Virus record (IMG/VR): IMGVR_UViG_3300044858_002462
Coordinates: 1-32,213 of that record
Length of the DNA: 32,213 nucleotides
Strand: one strand, 5' to 3'
DNA from: a virus
This document shows positions 28,618 through 32,213 of this stretch, one piece after another (the first letter of the stretch is position 1; each line of letters starts with the position of its first letter). The notes beneath the pieces were generated by a model. It had not been told where the DNA came from. It worked only from the letters and a program-made list of their open reading frames with translations, and did not search any database. Position numbers and translations under genes: made by a program.

Positions 28618-29170
28618 AGAAGAACTGTTTGCTGCGATGCGGCGAGTGAACGCGCTGCACAAGCGCACACTAGAACGATTAGCCCAAACCGAAAACGGAG
28701 AACCCATGACACTGCCACACGAAGAAGTCCACAGTCTCCAAGCAGTCCGTAGATTTCTTTACGATCTGCTTGACCCCACTGCCACCCCGCGAGTCCCGAA
28801 GGAGATTCGTCAACGGGCACGGCGCGTGTGCAAGCACTTCCCGATGGACTACAGTATTCAGGAGCGTTACCCTGATGTATTCAACCCCGAGAGAAACATG
28901 AACACTACACCCAATACGATTGTTGCCGATGCCGCCCAAGAACTGCTTGATTCAGGAAAGACTGTTCAAGTGGAATTCACCAAGAAGGACGGAACCATTC
29001 GCTCCATGATCTGCACCCGTGACATGAAGCGCATTCCTGAAGATCGCCACCCGAAGGGCACGGGCAAGCAGCGGAGCGAGAACACCATCATTGCCTTTGA
29101 TTTGGAAAAGGGCGAGTGGCGTTCGTTCCTGCGCGAGTCCGTGCGCGTGGTGCGCGTGGTAGAGATTTAA
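28607..29170 (+). CDS. Two-domain regulator-like protein (possible fusion)
   Basis: The 187-residue product overlaps the previous gene by 11 bases. Residues 33-95 (TLPHEEVHSLQAVRRFLYDL, then TPRVPKEIRQRARRVCKHFP) match a small helical family known in Proteobacteria and phages. Residues 98-187 start MNTTPNTIVADAAQELLDSG and contain VEFTKKDGTIRSMICTRDMK and GEWRSFLRESVRVVRV. This matches a small SH3-fold phage domain usually found alone. An internal ATG (28898-28900) at the junction suggests fusion or an internal start. Confidence 0.8.
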   Translation: MISEEELFAAMRRVNALHKRTLERLAQTENGEPMTLPHEEVHSLQAVRRFLYDLLDPTATPRVPKEIRQRARRVCKHFPMDYSIQERYPDVFNPERNMNTTPNTIVADAAQELLDSGKTVQVEFTKKDGTIRSMICTRDMKRIPEDRHPKGTGKQRSENTIIAFDLEKGEWRSFLRESVRVVRVVEI

Positions 29171-29194
29171 ATATCGGATTTGTTGAGCCGCGCG

Positions 29195-29221
29195 AAAACC
29201 CCTGCAAACACAGGGGTTTTT
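29195..29221 (+). terminator. Rho-independent terminator
   Basis: AAAACCCCTG (29195-29204), loop CAAACA, CAGGGGTTTT (29211-29220), plus T. The symmetric A and T runs mean it could work in both directions. Confidence 0.88.
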
Positions 29222-29230
29222 CGTATATAA

Positions 29231-29239
29231 TTATCGGAC
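29231..29239 (+). promoter_or_regulatory. Shared upstream element TTATCGGAC
   Basis: It lies 25 bases before the -35 box of the 29294 gene. The same nine bases lie 26 bases before the -35 box of the 21100 gene and also at 18514-18522. This suggests a regulator site for early genes. Confidence 0.45.
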
Positions 29240-29255
29240 TTTGTGAATCCGCCTC

Positions 29256-29285
29256 TTGACGGCGACCCCGTGTTTCCAGTATAAT
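29256..29285 (+). promoter_or_regulatory. Early promoter giving a leaderless mRNA
   Basis: TTGACG (29256-29261), 18 bases, TATAAT (29280-29285), 8 bases (TTGGGCAT), ATG at 29294. This is the best sigma70 match in the window. Confidence 0.75.
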
Positions 29286-29293
29286 TTGGGCAT

Positions 29294-30073
29294 ATGGCTA
29301 CTGCCTCACCTACCCGCACTCGTCGCTCTCGCACCATGCCGAAGCCCTACACGCCGTACACGCTCAACCAGTCCGCGCTGCCCTACGGTCTGTGGATTGA
29401 CATCCCGTTCCGCAAGCGTGGCAGCACTGCCGTGCGTTCGGATGCGAAGCGGCGCGGTGCGCGGTTCTGCCCTGCCGCGAAGGGCAAGATCAAGTGGTGG
29501 ATGCCACGGAGCCACCTGAGCGTGGAAACCGTGAATTGGCTCAATGCGAACGAGATGATTCGCGGTGAGCGCAAGGCTCCCGCGTTTGATCCCAACGCGC
29601 TGAAGGTTTCGGACATTGACCTGTCCCACCCCTTCCGCATTTACCTCCATGTGCCGTTCGCAGACAAGGACACCGCGAAGGCACACGGTGCGCTGTGGAG
29701 CGCGGACGAGCGCAAGTGGTATTTCAATGCCACGAACCTCACGCCCCAACGCTTTGACGAGATGCTGAAGCGGGAGTGGGTGTTCTCGTTCCACGGGCAC
29801 ATCAAGGGTGTCAGCGGCATCACCTGTCGGTATTTCCGTGCGGAGGACAACGGCAGCGATGCTCCTGATGCTCCGCCGCCGTTCGTGTCCACCGAATGGG
29901 TTTTCTTCAAGGACGGGTGTTTCGTCACGATGCAGACCCTGCACGATGGGCGCATCGCTCTCGCGTCCGATCACGATGACTTCCATTCCGCCATCTACAC
30001 GAAGGACGCGGCGCGTAGCATTTGGAATGTGTTGATCGCGGAGGGTTGGGTTCTGAAGGGAAACATCAAGTAA
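29294..30073 (+). CDS. Protein with two DUF5710-like modules
   Basis: In this 259-residue product, residues 116-145 (IYLHVPFADKDTAKAHGALW, then SADERKWYF) match the small DUF5710/TraC-type module (L.VPFxxKdxAKxxGAxWdxxxKxWY). Residues 36-72 (DIPFRKRGSTAVRSDAKRRG, then ARFCPAAKGKIKWWMP) look like a degenerate first copy. The C-terminal part (CFVTMQTLHDGRIALASD, then KDAARSIWNVLIAEGW) resembles an element in other small proteins here. The module is common near DNA primases and plasmid transfer proteins; its role is unclear. The mRNA is predicted leaderless. Confidence 0.8.
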   Translation: MATASPTRTRRSRTMPKPYTPYTLNQSALPYGLWIDIPFRKRGSTAVRSDAKRRGARFCPAAKGKIKWWMPRSHLSVETVNWLNANEMIRGERKAPAFDPNALKVSDIDLSHPFRIYLHVPFADKDTAKAHGALWSADERKWYFNATNLTPQRFDEMLKREWVFSFHGHIKGVSGITCRYFRAEDNGSDAPDAPPPFVSTEWVFFKDGCFVTMQTLHDGRIALASDHDDFHSAIYTKDAARSIWNVLIAEGWVLKGNIK

Positions 30074-30085
30074 AGGAAAAAACAA

Positions 30086-30778
30086 ATGTGCGATTACGAA
30101 CACTGTGACAGTTGCGGTTGCCGCGTCAACGCCAAGGCGCGGATGGTTGTGGAGTCCCTGCCGTGTGATGTGGCTTCCGCCAATGTGGGCGAGAGTGCGA
30201 CCCTGTGCCGCCGTTGCTACGGCATCGTGTCGGGCAAGGACGCGCCTGTGTCTGACGACAACCTGAACCCGTGCCGCTGCTGCGGCGAAATCGTTTACGA
30301 CACCGACTACGACACCTGTGACACCTGTGAGGAGACTAACATGACCACCTTCATCACCAACAACACCACCATCACCACCACCAACGACAGGAAGAACATG
30401 AACATTGACAAGACCATCACCGTCACGGGCATCAAGTTTTGGAACTGGACGATCACGGCGAATGTGATTGCAACCTTTAATTACGATCCCAACACCAACA
30501 TCTTCTCTCACACGCAGAACAGCATCGGAACCAACGATGGAGACATCTTCGGTCAGGGGAACGAGCCGTCCATCCCCAACATCTCATTCAGCAACCATGT
30601 CACCGTTGATGCCGTTCGTTGGGCAAAGATTACCACCGATGCAGGAATGAACATCGGGCAGCGAGATGATTGGATTGATGCCATCTACACTTCTGCCGAG
30701 TTGAACTCTGCTGTGAAGGCAGAGTTGGATTTCCTGAATGCCGCCGCCACGATTGTCAAGGAGGACACCAATGCCTAA
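30086..30778 (+). CDS. Zinc-knuckle protein with internal in-frame starts
   Basis: The 230-residue product begins MCDYEHCDSCGCRVNAKARM. CxxC pairs at 7/10 and 41/44, then C63/C66 and C78/C81, suggest two zinc knuckles in residues 1-85. Residues 86-105 are Thr/Asn-rich. The rest is a separate beta-rich domain (ITVTGIKFWNWTITANVIAT). In-frame ATG codons at 30341 (behind GAGGAG) and 30398 (behind AGGAAG) could give a shorter second product. The first start has AAGGA. No family was recognised. Confidence 0.75.
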   Translation: MCDYEHCDSCGCRVNAKARMVVESLPCDVASANVGESATLCRRCYGIVSGKDAPVSDDNLNPCRCCGEIVYDTDYDTCDTCEETNMTTFITNNTTITTTNDRKNMNIDKTITVTGIKFWNWTITANVIATFNYDPNTNIFSHTQNSIGTNDGDIFGQGNEPSIPNISFSNHVTVDAVRWAKITTDAGMNIGQRDDWIDAIYTSAELNSAVKAELDFLNAAATIVKEDTNA

Positions 30779-31073
30779 CACCAAGAAGAAGACCAAGACC
30801 ACCCGCATCACCAAGATGGAGCGTCTGCGTATGGAGGCAGAGAAGACTCGTCCAACAGGCGTGACCGTTACTGTGGCAAGACACTACGAGGTGGAGATTG
30901 TTCCGTCATACGATTCCATGATGAATCGGCGCATGGCGGGGGTTCGTGCGGACTATTGGGGCGATCCCGATGACACCGCTGCACCGACCGTCTACATGGA
31001 CAATCCGAAGGATTTGCGAGTCCTTGCACAGGCTCTGCTTGCGGCAGCGGATTGGATGGAGGGTGGCAAGTGA
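30771..31073 (+). CDS. Small basic-headed hypothetical protein
   Basis: The ATG at 30771 has AAGGAGGACACC upstream and overlaps the previous stop. The 100-residue product starts MPNTKKKTKTTRITKMERLR, strongly basic. A beta part follows (GVTVTVARHYEVEIVPSYDS) with a C-terminal helix (VLAQALLAAADWMEGGK). It begins the tandem series of small genes at the right edge. Confidence 0.75.
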   Translation: MPNTKKKTKTTRITKMERLRMEAEKTRPTGVTVTVARHYEVEIVPSYDSMMNRRMAGVRADYWGDPDDTAAPTVYMDNPKDLRVLAQALLAAADWMEGGK

Positions 31074-31348
31074 GCGACGAAGAACGCGAATACCTGAACG
31101 AAACGATCAGAAGTCTCAACAATCAACTCGTTGATGCGTTGCGAGAGCGCGACGAGGCGAGGAGATATTCTTGCGATCTAGAAGCACGAATCACCATGCT
31201 TGAGGAGGATCGTCGTGATACATCAAATAACTTTGGCACGAATCCGTGCTCAGAGATTATTCTGCCAGACTATCCTCTTGCAAGAGATTCTAAAGAGATC
31301 GCAAAGCGAAAGGGTTGGGACTGCTTCCCACAGGAGGACGGCAAGTGA
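31070..31348 (+). CDS. Tandem coiled-coil family protein, copy 1
   Basis: It starts at GTG in a GTGA overlap with GGAGG upstream (MSDEEREYLNETIRSLNNQL). The 92-residue product has a charged helix with ALRERDEARRYS and a C-terminal WDCFPQEDGK. The (K/R)ERDEARR string recurs in the next two genes, and KERD in the fourth. It is probably an oligomeric coiled coil. Confidence 0.75.
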   Translation: MSDEEREYLNETIRSLNNQLVDALRERDEARRYSCDLEARITMLEEDRRDTSNNFGTNPCSEIILPDYPLARDSKEIAKRKGWDCFPQEDGK

Positions 31349-31656
31349 GCGACGAGATCGAACAACTCCACAAGAAGATCGCATATCTGACCGAACAGGC
31401 AGAGCGATGGGAAGATGATGCTCTCCGTCTGATGAAGGAGCGCAACGAGGCATTGGGCGAACTGCGGAAGGCTGAAACCGAATGCTCCATGCTCCGCGTT
31501 GAGTGTGGAGTAATCGCAAAGGAGCGCGACGAGGCACGGCGGGAAGTGTGCTTTCTGTTGTCTCGTAATGTCACACAGGGCTGTGATGGAGACACCCCAG
31601 AGTTTCATGCTACCGCCCGTGGGTGGTGCTACCTACTTGAGGAGGACGACGAATGA
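31345..31656 (+). CDS. Tandem coiled-coil family protein, copy 2
   Basis: It starts at GTG in a GTGA overlap (MSDEIEQLHKKIAYLTEQAE), with GGAGG upstream. The 103-residue product is a long charged helix with AKERDEARREV, then a short Cys/Trp-containing tail (GWCYLLEEDDE). The junction sequence before it (GACGGCAAGTGAGCGACGA) is nearly identical to that before copy 1. Confidence 0.75.
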   Translation: MSDEIEQLHKKIAYLTEQAERWEDDALRLMKERNEALGELRKAETECSMLRVECGVIAKERDEARREVCFLLSRNVTQGCDGDTPEFHATARGWCYLLEEDDE

Positions 31657-31991
31657 GAAACACCCAAACACCACGCACCGACGCAGCAGAAACAAACTGG
31701 TGGAGTGAGGACGGTCTGCGGTCGGCATTCATTGTTCGTGCAGAGTTTGCCCGTGAACTTGAACGCGAGATGGAACAACTCCGCAAAGAGCGCGACGAGG
31801 CAAGGCGGCTCCTGAAGGCTGTCGTGGACATGATGCGCGACAACATGGCTCCAGATGCCACGCACCCGAAGCACCTGTGCGACTTCGTCCACCGTCCAGA
31901 CATCGCCATGTGCAAGGTGTGCGAGAACTGGACGGATGCACTGGTGATGTGCTACCCCGATGATTTTCAGGACGAGGAGGACGGCAAGTGA
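31653..31991 (+). CDS. Tandem coiled-coil family protein, copy 3
   Basis: It starts in an ATGA overlap (MRNTQTPRTDAAETNWWSED). The 112-residue product contains RAEFARELEREMEQLRKERD followed by EARRLL, and a Cys-containing C-terminus (CDFVHRPDIAMCKVCENW) that may bind metal. The N-terminal TPRTDAAE...FARELER order is common in short phage proteins of unknown function. Confidence 0.75.
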   Translation: MRNTQTPRTDAAETNWWSEDGLRSAFIVRAEFARELEREMEQLRKERDEARRLLKAVVDMMRDNMAPDATHPKHLCDFVHRPDIAMCKVCENWTDALVMCYPDDFQDEEDGK

Positions 31992-32213
31992 GCGCACCCC
32001 TAACTGCACACATGAGCAACTTCGATCCCATTCCCCGACTACAACAGATTGCCGCAACCATTGAGGAGCGCGGCAGCGGAACCTTTGACTCCCCCGCCAC
32101 CGCAGCGCACTACATCAACTGCGCGATCAAGGAGATTGGGCAACTTCGCAAGGAGCGTGATGCTCTCATTCAGATGCGTGAACGACAATACGCTGCGGTA
32201 GTGATGGAGGACA
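31988..32213 (+). CDS. Tandem coiled-coil family protein, copy 4 (partial)
   Basis: It starts at GTG (GTGA overlap, GGAGGACGGCAA upstream) or possibly at the ATG at 32012, and runs off the right edge. It reads MSNFDPIPRLQQIAATIEER after the alternative start, with IKEIGQLRKERDALIQMRER further on. QLRKERD repeats the string in copy 3. Confidence 0.7.
   Translation, partial: MSAPLTAHMSNFDPIPRLQQIAATIEERGSGTFDSPATAAHYINCAIKEIGQLRKERDALIQMRERQYAAVVMED

Overview
The window is a piece of a tailed double-stranded DNA phage genome, most likely a large T4-related myovirus of a Gram-negative host. The evidence for T4 relationship is a recurring late-promoter-like motif (C/T/A)TAAATA just upstream of gene starts, many proteins of types I know from marine T4-like phages, and a set of proteins whose N-termini look like T4 capsid-targeting sequences with a (L/I/V)-x-Glu prohead-protease site. 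A lipoprotein with a lipobox and an outer-membrane beta-barrel protein with a signal peptide and terminal Phe point to a diderm host. No host gene, integrase, insertion sequence or CRISPR array was seen.

Layout. Positions 1-18250 are a nearly gap-free leftward (minus strand) block of 25 genes, the first of them cut by the window edge. From left to right it holds: a tail-fibre-like module (76-2247, visibly more AT-rich than the rest); a conserved T4-like protein; a repeat-rich capsid-targeted polyprotein; a protein with a YPSAYANGW-type C-terminal domain; a nucleotidyltransferase; a KWDG nucleotidyltransferase-like protein; a PD-(D/E)XK exonuclease; a basic DNA-binding-like protein; a ParB-like capsid-targeted protein; a secreted small protein; an HNH fusion; further capsid-targeted proteins; an FmdB-type zinc ribbon; and a putative zinc metallopeptidase. 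Genes often overlap by ATGA and use Shine-Dalgarno sites. Late-type promoters recur, and a strong terminator sits at 16421-16446.

Positions 18251-18625 are a divergent intergenic region rich in inverted repeats. From 18626 onward all genes run rightward. First come a VWA/HExxH CobT-like protein and a CobS/MoxR-like AAA+ ATPase with accessory genes and a lipoprotein, then two tRNAs among tiny genes. Next come a 24.9-26.0 kb operon, a capsid-targeted basic protein (26073), an outer-membrane protein plus small membrane protein cassette (26698-27604), and several early-type operons ending in tandem small coiled-coil genes at the right edge. Five rightward transcription units appear to start with a sigma70-like promoter whose -10 box lies only 6-8 bases from the ATG. 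They are therefore predicted to be leaderless, whereas leftward late genes and genes inside operons mostly have good Shine-Dalgarno sites.

How it may work together (inference). The rightward genes look like early or takeover functions: host remodelling ATPase, envelope proteins, small regulators and tRNAs. The leftward genes look like late functions: virion parts and, notably, about ten proteins predicted to be loaded into the prohead, trimmed there and injected with the DNA. Two possible late-promoter-driven small RNAs (24599-24671 and 26468-26584) are the least explained structures in the window.
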